A stretch of DNA of 64,000 nucleotides from contig NZ_LZSO01000013.1 of assembly GCF_001665785.1 (NCBI RefSeq), positions 62,001-126,000 on the forward strand, given 5' to 3'. This stretch comes from Mycolicibacterium peregrinum. GTDB taxonomy: Bacteria; Actinomycetota; Actinomycetes; Mycobacteriales; Mycobacteriaceae. Made by a program: the position numbers and the translations under genes. How positions within the stretch are numbered: the first letter of the stretch is position 1; every line of letters starts with the position of its first letter. The notes under the pieces were generated by a model. It was not told where the DNA came from, did not search any database, and saw only the letters and a program-made list of their open reading frames with translations. Positions 8,709-16,764 of the stretch are shown piece by piece.

Positions 8709-9413
8709 CTACTTCAGCGGCGACGGCGGCAGGGCTGAGAGGATGGAATCTTCCCAGCCGTCGCGAAGCGCGGGCGCCACGCTCATCCAGGTGACGATCT
8801 CCGCGGGCGGGTTGCCCTTCCACGACGGGTAGTGGTTCTCGAAGCAGTCCCAGTCATCGTCGAGTGCCCAGTAGTGGATCACCTCGTTGAACCGGAAGGT
8901 GGTGATGAACGAACCCAACCAACGCTTGCCGGTGCTTTCCGACCACGGCACATACAGCCGCTCGAGTTCCCGGATGTAGTCGTCCTGACGTCCGGGCTTG
9001 GTCTCCATGACCTCCTGGATCACCAGGCCGGCACCGAAGTTCGCCTCTCGCAACTGTGCGAGTGTCCGGTTGTACTTGCCGGCGTACATGATTCGTCCCT
9101 CACCACGGGCCCCGATCTCGGACAGGTAGGACGCCCACTGCAGTGCGGGCTTCTCATGGCTGCCGCCGACCGCCTGCGCCTTGCCGATCCGGGCGTAGTC
9201 GGCGAATGCGTCGATCTCCCAGATGATCGTCACCTGCGGCCAGTGCCCGTTGTACGGCGTGGTTTCCCAGATCGAGAACAGCCGGGCTCCGAGCTCCTCC
9301 ATCATCGGCTGATAGACCTCGCCGAAAATTTCTGTGAACCGATCGGTCCGACCTGTCCCCAGGTCGATGGTCTCGTGCAGATACAGCAGCGTGTGGCCAT
9401 AGAACTTCTTCAT
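8709..9413 (-). CDS. uncharacterised duplicated alpha/beta-barrel (NIPSNAP/EthD-like) protein
   Basis: A 234-residue soluble protein that I cannot assign with certainty. Its two halves look alike: each begins with a strand containing a short acidic region (LYLHETIDL; VIQEVMETK), continues with a helix (DRFTEIFGEVYQPMME; DDYIRELERLYVPWSE), then a strand pair ending in a W/Y-rich segment. This is the pattern of the dimeric alpha+beta barrel fold used by NIPSNAP and EthD-like proteins. It is the first gene of the seven-gene operon, so it may be a helper for the P450 or a small isomerase/monooxygenase. Start ATG at 9413; the longer open frame is antisense to the lactonase gene. Confidence 0.7.
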   Translation of the reverse strand: MKKFYGHTLLYLHETIDLGTGRTDRFTEIFGEVYQPMMEELGARLFSIWETTPYNGHWPQVTIIWEIDAFADYARIGKAQAVGGSHEKPALQWASYLSEIGARGEGRIMYAGKYNRTLAQLREANFGAGLVIQEVMETKPGRQDDYIRELERLYVPWSESTGKRWLGSFITTFRFNEVIHYWALDDDWDCFENHYPSWKGNPPAEIVTWMSVAPALRDGWEDSILSALPPSPLK

Positions 9414-9451
9414 CACGACGCTCCGGTGGTTGACAGTGACACCCTGCGAGC

Positions 9452-9478
9452 GTGACACTTGAGGCGTGTTTTGTAAAG
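9452..9478. promoter_or_regulatory. shared 26-bp element, copy A
   Basis: GTGACACT, 10 bp, then TTTGTAAA (followed by G), in the divergent region between the minus-strand operon (start 9413) and the lactonase (start 9489). The right half-site ends 11 bp before the lactonase ATG. It matches four other copies in this window in sequence and in the exact 10-bp spacer. Read as an inverted repeat it is TKACA-N14-TGTAA, as expected for a TetR operator; read as a promoter it is GTGACA-N16-TAAAGG. Confidence 0.6.
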
Positions 9479-9488
9479 GTGCGGGAAC

Positions 9489-10349
9489 ATGACGGCGGGA
9501 ACCGACCAAACCGGGACAACCGAACTGGCACAGGGTTTCTGTTTTGGTGAAGGTCCGCGCTGGTTCGAGGGTCTGCTGTGGTTTTCCGACATGTTGGGCG
9601 AGGCCGTGCACACGGTCACGCTGGCAGGCTCCATGACCACGCTGCCGGTTCCCGGACATTCCCCGTCCGGGTTGGGTTTTCGTCCCGACGGCACCCTGAT
9701 GATCGTGTCGACCGAGCGCCGCCAGGCGCTGCACTACGACGGCGACGCCGTCGAACTTCTGGCCGATCTGTCCGACCTGGCCCCCGCCCCCCTCGGCGAC
9801 ATGGTGGTCGACGAGCACGGCCGGGCCTACGTCGGATCGCAAGCCCGCACCGACGGGGTGATCGTGCGCATCGACCCCGACGGCACCACGGCTGTCGTCG
9901 CCGAACATCTCGACTTCCCCAACGGCATGGTGATCACCCCGGACGGCAGCACCCTGATCGTCGCGGAGTCCACCGCGCGACGGCTGAGCGCGTTCACGAT
10001 CCGCACCGACGGCAGCCTCACCGACCGGCGGGTGTTCGCCGACGGTCTCGACGGCCCTCCCGACGGACTCGCCATCGACGCCGAGGGCGGGGTGTGGGCG
10101 GCATTGACGTTGGCCCACGAGTTCCAGCGCATCGCGCCCGACGGATCGGCCATCACGCATCGAATCGAAACCGACGGACGTACCGCCATCGCCTGCGCCC
10201 TCGGCGGCGTCGAGGGACGCACCCTGTTTCTGGTCACCACCACCGACGCCTATCCGGAGCGACTGATCGGCACCAAACTGTCGCGGGTCGACGCGCTGAT
10301 GGTCGAAACGCCCGCTCCGGGCGATCACGACTCACATCACCACCACTGA
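9489..10349 (+). CDS. SMP-30/gluconolactonase/LRE family lactonase
   Basis: A 286-residue six-bladed beta-propeller hydrolase. Family marks are the metal-binding glutamate in FGEGPRW near the N-terminus, the NGMVITPDG segment and the PDGLAIDAEGGVW segment. These enzymes hydrolyse lactones using a divalent metal. In this setting it could open a lactone produced by the Baeyer-Villiger monooxygenase of the divergent operon. The protein ends in a run of four histidines (DSHHHH), an unusual natural tail. It is followed 12 bp later by the thioesterase gene and both share the copy A element upstream. Confidence 0.88.
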   Translation: MTAGTDQTGTTELAQGFCFGEGPRWFEGLLWFSDMLGEAVHTVTLAGSMTTLPVPGHSPSGLGFRPDGTLMIVSTERRQALHYDGDAVELLADLSDLAPAPLGDMVVDEHGRAYVGSQARTDGVIVRIDPDGTTAVVAEHLDFPNGMVITPDGSTLIVAESTARRLSAFTIRTDGSLTDRRVFADGLDGPPDGLAIDAEGGVWAALTLAHEFQRIAPDGSAITHRIETDGRTAIACALGGVEGRTLFLVTTTDAYPERLIGTKLSRVDALMVETPAPGDHDSHHHH

Positions 10350-10361
10350 CGACAGGTAGAC

Positions 10362-11183
10362 ATGTCTGACTCTTACTACGAGCTGATCGACGAGAAAGAT
10401 CCGATCGGCGAGAAGTTTCGCGCGACCGACATGGCGCGCGGCACCTGGTCGGCGACCATCCAGCACGGTGCACCGGTATCGGCGTTGCTGGTGCGGGCGC
10501 TGGAAGGCTGCGAGCACCGCGCCGACACCCGGTTGAGCCGGGTGGCGATCGATCTGATGGGCGGGGTGCCCTCCGAGGGTGACCTGTGGGTGCGCGCGCA
10601 GCTGGAACGACCGGGCAAGCAGATCGAACTGGTCAGCGCGGAAATGCTGGCACCCGGGCCCGATGGTGATCCCCGGGTGGTGGCCCGGGCCAGCGGATGG
10701 CGGATGCTGCAGCTGGACACCACCGCGCTCACCCACACCGGCGTCGAGCCGCTGCCGCCGCTGGAGCGGGCCCGCAGCCGCGACATGGCCAAGAACTGGG
10801 AGACCAACTACGTGCACAGCGTGGATTGGCGCTGGCTGACGGTACCGCAGGCGCCCGGCCCGGGTGAGTCCTGGCTCAAGCCGACGGTCGACGTGGTCAA
10901 GGGTGAGCCGATGACGCCGTTGCAGCGGCTGTTCGCGGTGGCCGATGACGCCAACGGAATCGGCTCCAAGATCGACATCCGAAAGTGGACGTTCCTCAAC
11001 ACCGATCTGGTCGTGCACATCCACCGGGTGCCCGACGGCGAGTGGGTCGGCATCCGCGCCGACACCAACTACGGGCCCGACGGCATCGGCGCCACGGTCG
11101 GGACGCTGTTCGACCAGAGCGGCGCGGTCGGCGCGATCCAACAGTCCGTGCTGGTGCGGCCGCGCCCACCCAAGCGTTCCTAG
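10362..11183 (+). CDS. acyl-CoA thioesterase-like (double hotdog) protein
   Basis: A 273-residue protein of the actinobacterial TesB-like thioesterase family. The N-terminal half (about 1-125) and C-terminal half (about 130-270) each form a hotdog-fold pattern; WSATIQHGAPVSALLVRALE is the typical N-terminal helix region, and the C-terminal half ends with GTLFDQSGAVGAIQQSVLV. It probably hydrolyses a CoA thioester or controls CoA pools during degradation. Start ATG at 10362, 12 bp after the lactonase stop, so the two form an operon. Confidence 0.8.
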   Translation: MSDSYYELIDEKDPIGEKFRATDMARGTWSATIQHGAPVSALLVRALEGCEHRADTRLSRVAIDLMGGVPSEGDLWVRAQLERPGKQIELVSAEMLAPGPDGDPRVVARASGWRMLQLDTTALTHTGVEPLPPLERARSRDMAKNWETNYVHSVDWRWLTVPQAPGPGESWLKPTVDVVKGEPMTPLQRLFAVADDANGIGSKIDIRKWTFLNTDLVVHIHRVPDGEWVGIRADTNYGPDGIGATVGTLFDQSGAVGAIQQSVLVRPRPPKRS

Positions 11184-11185
11184 CG

Positions 11186-11243
11186 CGAGCAGACACTTAA
11201 GTACCCGGTAATAGCCATTTTTGGGTACCTACGCGTCTGCTCG
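11186..11243. terminator. bidirectional hairpin between convergent genes
   Basis: CGAGCAGAC at 11186-11194 pairs with GTCTGCTCG at 11235-11243, and inside it GTACCC pairs with GGGTAC. The right arm overlaps the end of the oxidase gene. The loop holds a run of five T. It separates the convergent thioesterase and alpha-hydroxyacid oxidase genes. From memory, palindromes with GCGAGCAGAC arms recur in mycobacterial intergenic regions; this was not checked. Confidence 0.55.
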
Positions 11244-12407
11244 GCGGAGAACTTGGGGGCTCAGCTCAGCCACACTCGCGATACCCATCAGCGTCAGCGT
11301 CGACCGGATCTCGGCAGCCAGAATGTCGAGCACCGCACCCACCCCTGCGCCACCGTCAACGGCCAGTCCGTAAAGGTAGGGTCGGCCGATCAGCACGGCG
11401 TCGGCGCCGAGAGCCAGCGCCGTCACGACGTCACTACCGGTCCGCACGCCGCTGTCCAGCAGCACGGTGGCGCGGCCGCCGACCGCACCGGCGATGTCCG
11501 GAAGCGCGTCGACCGATGCGATCGCGCCGTTGAGTTGGCGCCCACCATGATTGGACACCACCACCCCCGTGGCCCCCACGTCATCGATCGCGCGCACCGC
11601 GTCATCGGGCTCCAGCACGCCCTTGACGAGGAACGGCCCGTCCCAGCGCTCGCGGAGCGCGGCGACATCACGCCAGCTGAGATCCGGCCGCATCCGGCGA
11701 CTTTGGATGCCGACGGATTCCACTGCCCCTTTCGCTCCGGCGGTATGGGTGAGACTGCGCATCGTCATCCGCTGGTGTCGCAGCAGCCCGTACCACCAGT
11801 TCGGCCGGATCGCGGCGTCGGCGATGCGCCGCGGAGTGAGGATCGGCGGGTGCCCCATACCGGTGCGCCGCTCCCCCGTCCGGTTGCCCTGCACCGGAAC
11901 GTCCACGGTCACCACCAGGGTGCGATACCCGGCGTCACGCGCCCGGCTGAGCATCGAATCCGAGAACGGGCCGTCGCCCCAGGGATACAGCTGGAACCAG
12001 TGGTCGGCCGAGGTGCCCGCCGCCACTTCCTCGATGGAGTACGACGACGCCGTGGAAAGCGTCAGACGGGTTCCGGCACGTTCGGCGGCCTGAGCGGCGG
12101 CCAGTTCACCCGACCAGTGCGCGAGGCCGGTGAGCCCGGTGGGGGCCAGCACCACCGGCAGGTCGAGTCGCTGTCCGTCGATCGTCACACCCAGGTCAGC
12201 CTCTGAGTGACCAGCCAGGACCCGTTGGCGCAGTGACCAGTTCGCAAAGGCGTTGCGATTGGCGCGCAACGTGCGCTCGTCTTCGGCCCCGCCGTCGAGG
12301 TAGGCCCACACCATGGCGGGTAGGGCCCGGCGCGCTGCGTCCCGGTAGTCCTCGACACTGACCAGCGGCGCCGTGGTACGCAGCCGATACTGGAAGGCCG
12401 GGCTCAT
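11229..12407 (-). CDS. FMN-dependent alpha-hydroxyacid oxidase/dehydrogenase
   Basis: A 392-residue TIM-barrel flavoenzyme of the lactate/mandelate/glycolate oxidase family. The active-site signature SNHGGRQL contains the catalytic histidine, preceded by the FMN-binding lysine in FLVKGV and followed by the DSGVRTGSDV and GADAVLIGRPYLYGLA phosphate-binding segments. It oxidises an L-2-hydroxyacid to the 2-oxoacid, which could then be an aldolase substrate. Its start overlaps the stop of the upstream cyclase-family gene (ATGA at 12404-12407). A second, divergent family member is at 48474. Confidence 0.9.
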   Translation of the reverse strand: MSPAFQYRLRTTAPLVSVEDYRDAARRALPAMVWAYLDGGAEDERTLRANRNAFANWSLRQRVLAGHSEADLGVTIDGQRLDLPVVLAPTGLTGLAHWSGELAAAQAAERAGTRLTLSTASSYSIEEVAAGTSADHWFQLYPWGDGPFSDSMLSRARDAGYRTLVVTVDVPVQGNRTGERRTGMGHPPILTPRRIADAAIRPNWWYGLLRHQRMTMRSLTHTAGAKGAVESVGIQSRRMRPDLSWRDVAALRERWDGPFLVKGVLEPDDAVRAIDDVGATGVVVSNHGGRQLNGAIASVDALPDIAGAVGGRATVLLDSGVRTGSDVVTALALGADAVLIGRPYLYGLAVDGGAGVGAVLDILAAEIRSTLTLMGIASVAELSPQVLRRADA

Positions 12408-13312
12408 TTGATCGCGATGGGTGTGACCGGCGACCCGACGGCATTGCTGATGCGCAGCGGCGGTGCCACGAACAGGAAACTCCAGATCCCGTCACCGGCG
12501 CAGTCGGCACTCAACGCGTCGAGGTCGAGGATCTCGGCCAGCGGCATGCCCATGTCGCGGATCAGGACGCAGTGCAGCGGCAGCGTCTCGCCTGTCTCGC
12601 TGGGGATCACCTCGATGGCCCAATTGTCACTGCCCACCGCCGCGACCCCGCGGTCATGCAACCAGCGCGCACAGTCGATGCCGAGGCCCGGCTCGGTGGA
12701 CATCCAGTCGTCGCGGCCCTGGGCCAGCAGCCTGCCCCGCCATCCGGTGCGCACCAGCAGGAAGTCGGCCTCGCCGACCGTCACGCCCTGCGCCTGTTCG
12801 GCCGCCTCGAGATCGGCCGGGGTGATCGCGGTACCGCCTTCGAGCCAGTCCACTCCGTGCAACCGGGCGATGTCGAGCAGCACCCCGCGCCCGGCGATCT
12901 TGTCGGTGAAGGCGTCGACGGCCAACTGACGGGCGCCGGCACGGGTGCGGACCTGGTCGGTCGAGTAGCCGTTGTACAGCTTGTCGTCGTAGGCAACGTG
13001 CGACAGGGCGTCCCACTGGGTGCCGGACTGCAACGGCATGATGATCCAGTCGTCGGCGACTTGCAGGCCGTGCGGTTCCCAGTCGTCGGGCTGCATGGAC
13101 ATCAGGTGAACCGGGTTGAGCCGGCCGCCGATACCGCTCTGGGGACCGTCCTTGCCCACCGGGATGCTCAGCTGAAACACCTTGCCCGAACGGACTTCAC
13201 CGGCCGCGGCCTGCACGTGACGTGGCTCGACGAGGTTGAGGGTGCCGATCTGGTCATCGGGCCCCCATCGGCCCCAGTTGGACAGTTCCCGGCCGAGGTC
13301 TTTGAAACTCAC
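12404..13312 (-). CDS. cyclase-family (kynurenine formamidase-like) hydrolase
   Basis: A 302-residue PF04199-type protein. The family metal site normally reads H-x-G-T-H-x-D; here the equivalent stretch is QSGTQWDALSHV, in which the histidines are replaced by glutamine while the aspartate and a following histidine remain. This Q-variant is, to my recollection, common in the actinobacterial subfamily, whose chemistry is poorly defined. The start is GTG at 13312, directly next to the copy B element. It forms a two-gene operon with the downstream alpha-hydroxyacid oxidase. Confidence 0.82.
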   Translation of the reverse strand: MSFKDLGRELSNWGRWGPDDQIGTLNLVEPRHVQAAAGEVRSGKVFQLSIPVGKDGPQSGIGGRLNPVHLMSMQPDDWEPHGLQVADDWIIMPLQSGTQWDALSHVAYDDKLYNGYSTDQVRTRAGARQLAVDAFTDKIAGRGVLLDIARLHGVDWLEGGTAITPADLEAAEQAQGVTVGEADFLLVRTGWRGRLLAQGRDDWMSTEPGLGIDCARWLHDRGVAAVGSDNWAIEVIPSETGETLPLHCVLIRDMGMPLAEILDLDALSADCAGDGIWSFLFVAPPLRISNAVGSPVTPIAIK

Positions 13313-13341
13313 GCTTTACAGAATTGCACAACATTGTCAAC
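13313..13341. promoter_or_regulatory. shared 26-bp element, copy B
   Basis: TTTACAGA at 13315, a 10-bp spacer, then ATTGTCAA ending at 13340, filling the gap between the GTG of the cyclase-family gene (13312) and the ATG of the P450 (13342). On the minus strand it reads TTGACA-N16-TAAAGC immediately before the GTG, too close to serve as that gene's own promoter with the TSS upstream of the start, which favours an operator role or a different start. Confidence 0.55.
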
Positions 13342-14571
13342 ATGGCATCCATGGTCGCCACCCATTTTCCGCTGCTGTCGTTCGACACCACCGACCCGGC
13401 GTTCGTCGCCGAGCCGTGGGAGCGGTACCGCGAGATCCGGGATTTGGGCGGAGTCGTCTTCAACGAGCGGATCAACCGCTGGATGGTCGGCGAGTTCGAC
13501 CTGGTCAAGCAGATCCTCAGCGCACCTTCACGGTTCGGCTCCGAACGCGGCCAGGTGGAGCACGCCGCGGTGTTCGGCGGACCGACGATGGAGTTCTACG
13601 ACGGTCCGCACCATGATCAGATCCGGTCGATCTGGTCCGGCGATTTCCGCCCCAGGACCTTGGCACGGCTGCGCCCGGTGATCACCGAGATCGTCCGGTC
13701 AAGGCTGGAGCCGGTCGCCGCCAGATTGCGTGACGGGGAAACCGTCGAGGTGGTCTCGGAGCTCACCCGCGGCATCCCGACGGAGGTGATCGCGCACATG
13801 CTCGCAGTCGAGCCGGAGATGGTCGGCCAGTTCACCGCGTGGAGCGACGCGATGGGCGCTTCCGCCGAGGGCTACAGCATGCCGGACGGACACGGTGCCG
13901 AGTTGATCGCAGCCGGAAAAGATGCCACAGCCCAACTGAATTCCTACATCCGTGAGCAGTTGCCCCGCCGGGGCTGCCCCGCCGACGACAGCTGGGATCT
14001 GATCGGGACGATGGTCGCCCACGAGTACGCGTGTGAGCACATGACCGAGCAGGAGATCGTCGCCAGCAATACCCAATTGGTGTTCGCCGGCAACGAGACC
14101 ACCGCCAAGCTGCTCGCCCAGATCGTCGCGACGCTGGCCACCCATCCGGAGCAGCGCCGAATCCTGCAGGCCGATCGCACTCTGGCGCTGGACGCGGTGG
14201 AAGAGGTGCACCGCCTGGAAACGGTGTCGCACTCCATCTTCCGCGATGTGGTCGGTGACGGCGTGAGAGTCGGTGACGTTGCCATGGCCGGCGGCGAGCG
14301 GATCACCCTGCTCCTGGGCGCGGCGAATCGCGATCCGCGACGCTGGGAGCGCCCCGACGACTTCGACGTCACCCGGCGCAAGCTGTCGCACCTGGGGTTC
14401 GCCTTCGGACTGCACAGTTGTCTCGGGATGAACTTGGCGCGCTTGGAGGCCCAGATCTTCCTCGAGGAACTGATCGGCACCGTGGGCGCCTGGCAGCTGG
14501 CCGGTCCGCTGGACTACGGCACCAACTACACGGTGCGCGGGCCGAGCCGGGTACTTGTATCGCTGGGCTGA
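13342..14571 (+). CDS. cytochrome P450 (second of three)
   Basis: A 409-residue P450 with I-helix motif AGNETT, the E-x-x-R motif in EEVHR and the haem loop FAFGLHSCLG with its cysteine near residue 360. The frame is open from 13324, but the copy B element occupies those bases, so the ATG at 13342 (or 13351) is preferred. It diverges from the cyclase-family operon and converges on the ferredoxin/P450 pair. It does not look like a close duplicate of either other P450 in the window, so each probably acts on a different intermediate. Confidence 0.92.
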   Translation: MASMVATHFPLLSFDTTDPAFVAEPWERYREIRDLGGVVFNERINRWMVGEFDLVKQILSAPSRFGSERGQVEHAAVFGGPTMEFYDGPHHDQIRSIWSGDFRPRTLARLRPVITEIVRSRLEPVAARLRDGETVEVVSELTRGIPTEVIAHMLAVEPEMVGQFTAWSDAMGASAEGYSMPDGHGAELIAAGKDATAQLNSYIREQLPRRGCPADDSWDLIGTMVAHEYACEHMTEQEIVASNTQLVFAGNETTAKLLAQIVATLATHPEQRRILQADRTLALDAVEEVHRLETVSHSIFRDVVGDGVRVGDVAMAGGERITLLLGAANRDPRRWERPDDFDVTRRKLSHLGFAFGLHSCLGMNLARLEAQIFLEELIGTVGAWQLAGPLDYGTNYTVRGPSRVLVSLG

Positions 14572-14588
14572 CACTTCAGTCGCCCAAT

Positions 14589-14634
14589 GGCCAGTTAGGA
14601 CACGAATTCCGGAAAATCGCGTGCATAACTGGCC
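14589..14634. terminator. bidirectional hairpin between P450 and ferredoxin
   Basis: GGCCAGTTA at 14589-14597 pairs perfectly with TAACTGGCC at 14626-14634, with an inner CACG/CGTG pair. It lies between the convergent P450 (ends 14571) and ferredoxin (ends 14647) genes, as expected for a shared transcript end. Confidence 0.5.
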
Positions 14635-14646
14635 GCTCGGCGTGTT

Positions 14647-14838
14647 TCAGCTCTGCATCCGCAGAGCCCCGGCCGGACACTGAGTCACGGCCTGCTGCAA
14701 CCGTTCCCGGTCACTCTCGGGGTGATCGTCGCCGTGGATGTGCACCATGCCCTCGTCGGAAACCTCGAACACGTCCTCGGCGATCGATTCGCAGATGCCG
14801 TGCCCGGTGCACTTTCCCAGATCGACTTCGACGCGCAT
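14647..14838 (-). CDS. 3Fe-4S type ferredoxin
   Basis: A 63-residue ferredoxin with cluster cysteines at 10, 16 and 54 (CTGHGIC and QCPAGAL). The position that holds a fourth cysteine in 4Fe-4S proteins is His13, the pattern seen in mycobacterial P450-associated ferredoxins. It supplies electrons from a reductase (not in the window) to P450s. It starts 9 bp after the P450 at 14848 and is surely co-transcribed with it; being the only ferredoxin here, it may serve all three P450s. Confidence 0.92.
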   Translation of the reverse strand: MRVEVDLGKCTGHGICESIAEDVFEVSDEGMVHIHGDDHPESDRERLQQAVTQCPAGALRMQS

Positions 14839-14847
14839 GGTCGCGCC

Positions 14848-16104
14848 CTACGCGATGTGCGCGGGGACGCGCTTGATGCCGTGCACGAAGCTGCTGTACA
14901 GCAGTTCGGGCTCACCGAACTCGACGGTCTTGAGCCGAGTCAGCAACTCACGGAACAGATGTCGCAGCTCGGTCTTGGCCAGCTGGTTACCCAGGCAGAA
15001 GTGCGGGCCGCCACCACCGAAGCCGACCTGCGGATTGGGCGAACGACTGAGGTCGAAACGGCCGGGCTCGGTGAACACCGACTCGTCCCGGTTGCCCGAA
15101 CAGTAGAACAGGCCCACCTTGTCGCCGGCCCTGATCTGCTGGCCGGCCAGTTCGACGTCCTCGGTGGCATGCCGCGCGAACTGGATCACCGGGGTGGCCC
15201 ACCGAACGAATTCCTCGGTGGCCAGGCCGATCCGGTTGTCGAAATCCTCCAGCAGCCAATCCTTCTGGTCGGGGTTGGCGGCCAGTGCCATCATTGCGTG
15301 GGTGGTGGTCTGCTTGGTGGTGTCATTCCCCGCCGAGGCGAGCAGGATCAGGAACGCCCCGATCTCCTCGTCGGTGAGCCGGTGACCGTCGACCTCGGCG
15401 TTGACGATGCTGGTCATCAGGTCGTCACCGGGGTTGGCCCGCCGGAATTTGGCCAGCTCGACCCCGGTGTTCGAGATCAGCATGATCTCGTTGATGGTGG
15501 CCATCGCCCGTTCCTCGAGCGAGGAGTACTCGTCGTCGCTCATACTGAAGAGCTTTTCGGCCGCCTTGGCCAGTGCGGGCTGGTCGGCGGTGGGCACACC
15601 GAGCATGTCGGAGATCGTCCGCATCGGTAGCTGCGCCGAGCACGCCTCGACGAAATCGACGTCGCCGGCACCGATCAGGTCGTCGACGACGGAAACCGCG
15701 TTGCGGTGAATCTGCTCCTCGATCTTGCGCACGTTCCGCGGGGTGAACGCCGAGCTGATCAGGCGGCGGTACGTGGTGTGCTCGGGCGGATCCATCATCA
15801 GGAAGAACGTGGCGAACTTCTGCACGTCGGCCGGCATCGGATCCAGCGCCACACCCTTGGTGGAAGTGAACAACTCAGGGTGCTGGCTCACGAACTGGAT
15901 GTCGGCCCGGCGGGTGATCGCCCAGAAACCCGGCTCTTCGACGTCGAAGAGCGTCGAGAGCGGCTGATGCCAGCTCAGGCCGTCACCGGCCCGCAACCGA
16001 GCGAAAGTCTCGTCGCGCTTCGCGAACGGCCGGCTCCAGAAGTCGTGCGACGTGATGTCGAATGGGCTGTATTCGCGTGCCTGCGGTGAGCTGGCAACTG
16101 TCAC
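14848..16104 (-). CDS. cytochrome P450 (third of three)
   Basis: A 418-residue P450: I-helix motif ASAGNDTT, E-x-x-R in EEFVR, haem loop FGGGGPHFCLG with the cysteine near residue 370. The FMMDPPEH and NPDQKDWLLEDF segments and the C-terminal SSFVHGIKRVPAHI resemble the mycobacterial steroid/alkyl-side-chain P450s of the CYP124/125/142 type, but I cannot give a family number. Start GTG at 16104, after a GGGAGGG ribosome site; the much longer open frame upstream is antisense to the TetR and GH3 genes. It leads an operon with the ferredoxin. Confidence 0.92.
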   Translation of the reverse strand: MTVASSPQAREYSPFDITSHDFWSRPFAKRDETFARLRAGDGLSWHQPLSTLFDVEEPGFWAITRRADIQFVSQHPELFTSTKGVALDPMPADVQKFATFFLMMDPPEHTTYRRLISSAFTPRNVRKIEEQIHRNAVSVVDDLIGAGDVDFVEACSAQLPMRTISDMLGVPTADQPALAKAAEKLFSMSDDEYSSLEERAMATINEIMLISNTGVELAKFRRANPGDDLMTSIVNAEVDGHRLTDEEIGAFLILLASAGNDTTKQTTTHAMMALAANPDQKDWLLEDFDNRIGLATEEFVRWATPVIQFARHATEDVELAGQQIRAGDKVGLFYCSGNRDESVFTEPGRFDLSRSPNPQVGFGGGGPHFCLGNQLAKTELRHLFRELLTRLKTVEFGEPELLYSSFVHGIKRVPAHIA

Positions 16105-16156
16105 GGTATTCCCTCCCTGCACGGCGTCCGACCACGGTGTCGCGCCACGAATTAGC

Positions 16157-16183
16157 GTGACAGTTCGTCGATAGTTTGTAAAG
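16157..16183. promoter_or_regulatory. shared 26-bp element, copy C
   Basis: GTGACAGT at 16157, 10 bp, TTTGTAAA ending 16182 (then G), between the divergent P450 (start 16104) and the first TetR gene (ATG 16192). The right half ends 9 bp before that ATG. Position in front of a TetR gene would allow autoregulation. Confidence 0.6.
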
Positions 16184-16191
16184 CTGTGGGC

Positions 16192-16728
16192 ATGGCGGAA
16201 ATATCGTCCATCGACGACGAGAGCAGTACCCGCGGCCGGATCCTGGCCGCCACCGCCGAGGTGCTCGGGGCCAACGGGATGACCAAGCTCAGCCTGTCCG
16301 AGGTGGCGATGCAGGCCGGGGTGTCCCGGCCTACGCTCTACCGCTGGTTCGCCTCCAAACAGGAGCTGCTCGACGCGTTCGTCGTGTGGGAGCGCCGGTA
16401 CTACGAACAAACGGTGGCGCAGGCCTCCGCCGATCTGCCCGAGGGGGAGCATCTGGATGCCGCCCTGCGCACCGTGGTCGAGTACCAGCAGTCCTACCCG
16501 GGCCTGCGCATGGTCGATATCGAGCCCGAACACGTCATCAAACGCCTCACCCAGGTCATCCCGCTGATGCGGGACCGCCTGCAGCGGTTGACCACCGGGC
16601 CCGATGCCGACATCGCCGCTGCCACCGCGGTGCGGGTGGCGGTCTGTCACTACCTGGTCCGCAGCGATGACGCCGACGATTTCCTCGCACAGCTTCGCCA
16701 TGCCGCCGGTGTCCGAAACCCGCATTGA
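16192..16728 (+). CDS. TetR family regulator (first of a paralogous pair)
   Basis: A roughly 178-residue TetR-type repressor. The N-terminal helix-turn-helix reads LSEVAMQAGVSRPTLYRWF, and the C-terminal ligand domain ends HYLVRSDDADDFLAQLRHA. The protein at 21355 is clearly a paralogue, sharing nearly the whole recognition helix and the C-terminal block. ATG at 16192 is preferred over GTG at 16186 because copy C of the shared element ends at 16183. It is the best candidate, with its paralogue, to bind the five shared elements; that link is inferred. Confidence 0.88.
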   Translation: MAEISSIDDESSTRGRILAATAEVLGANGMTKLSLSEVAMQAGVSRPTLYRWFASKQELLDAFVVWERRYYEQTVAQASADLPEGEHLDAALRTVVEYQQSYPGLRMVDIEPEHVIKRLTQVIPLMRDRLQRLTTGPDADIAAATAVRVAVCHYLVRSDDADDFLAQLRHAAGVRNPH

Positions 16729-16764
16729 CCTGGGCAAGCCGCATCCGGCGCTACGCTGGCGGCG

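Noticed and set aside
9414..10328. N-terminal extension of the 234-residue protein
   Set aside because: It is antisense to the lactonase gene and would span the shared regulatory element.
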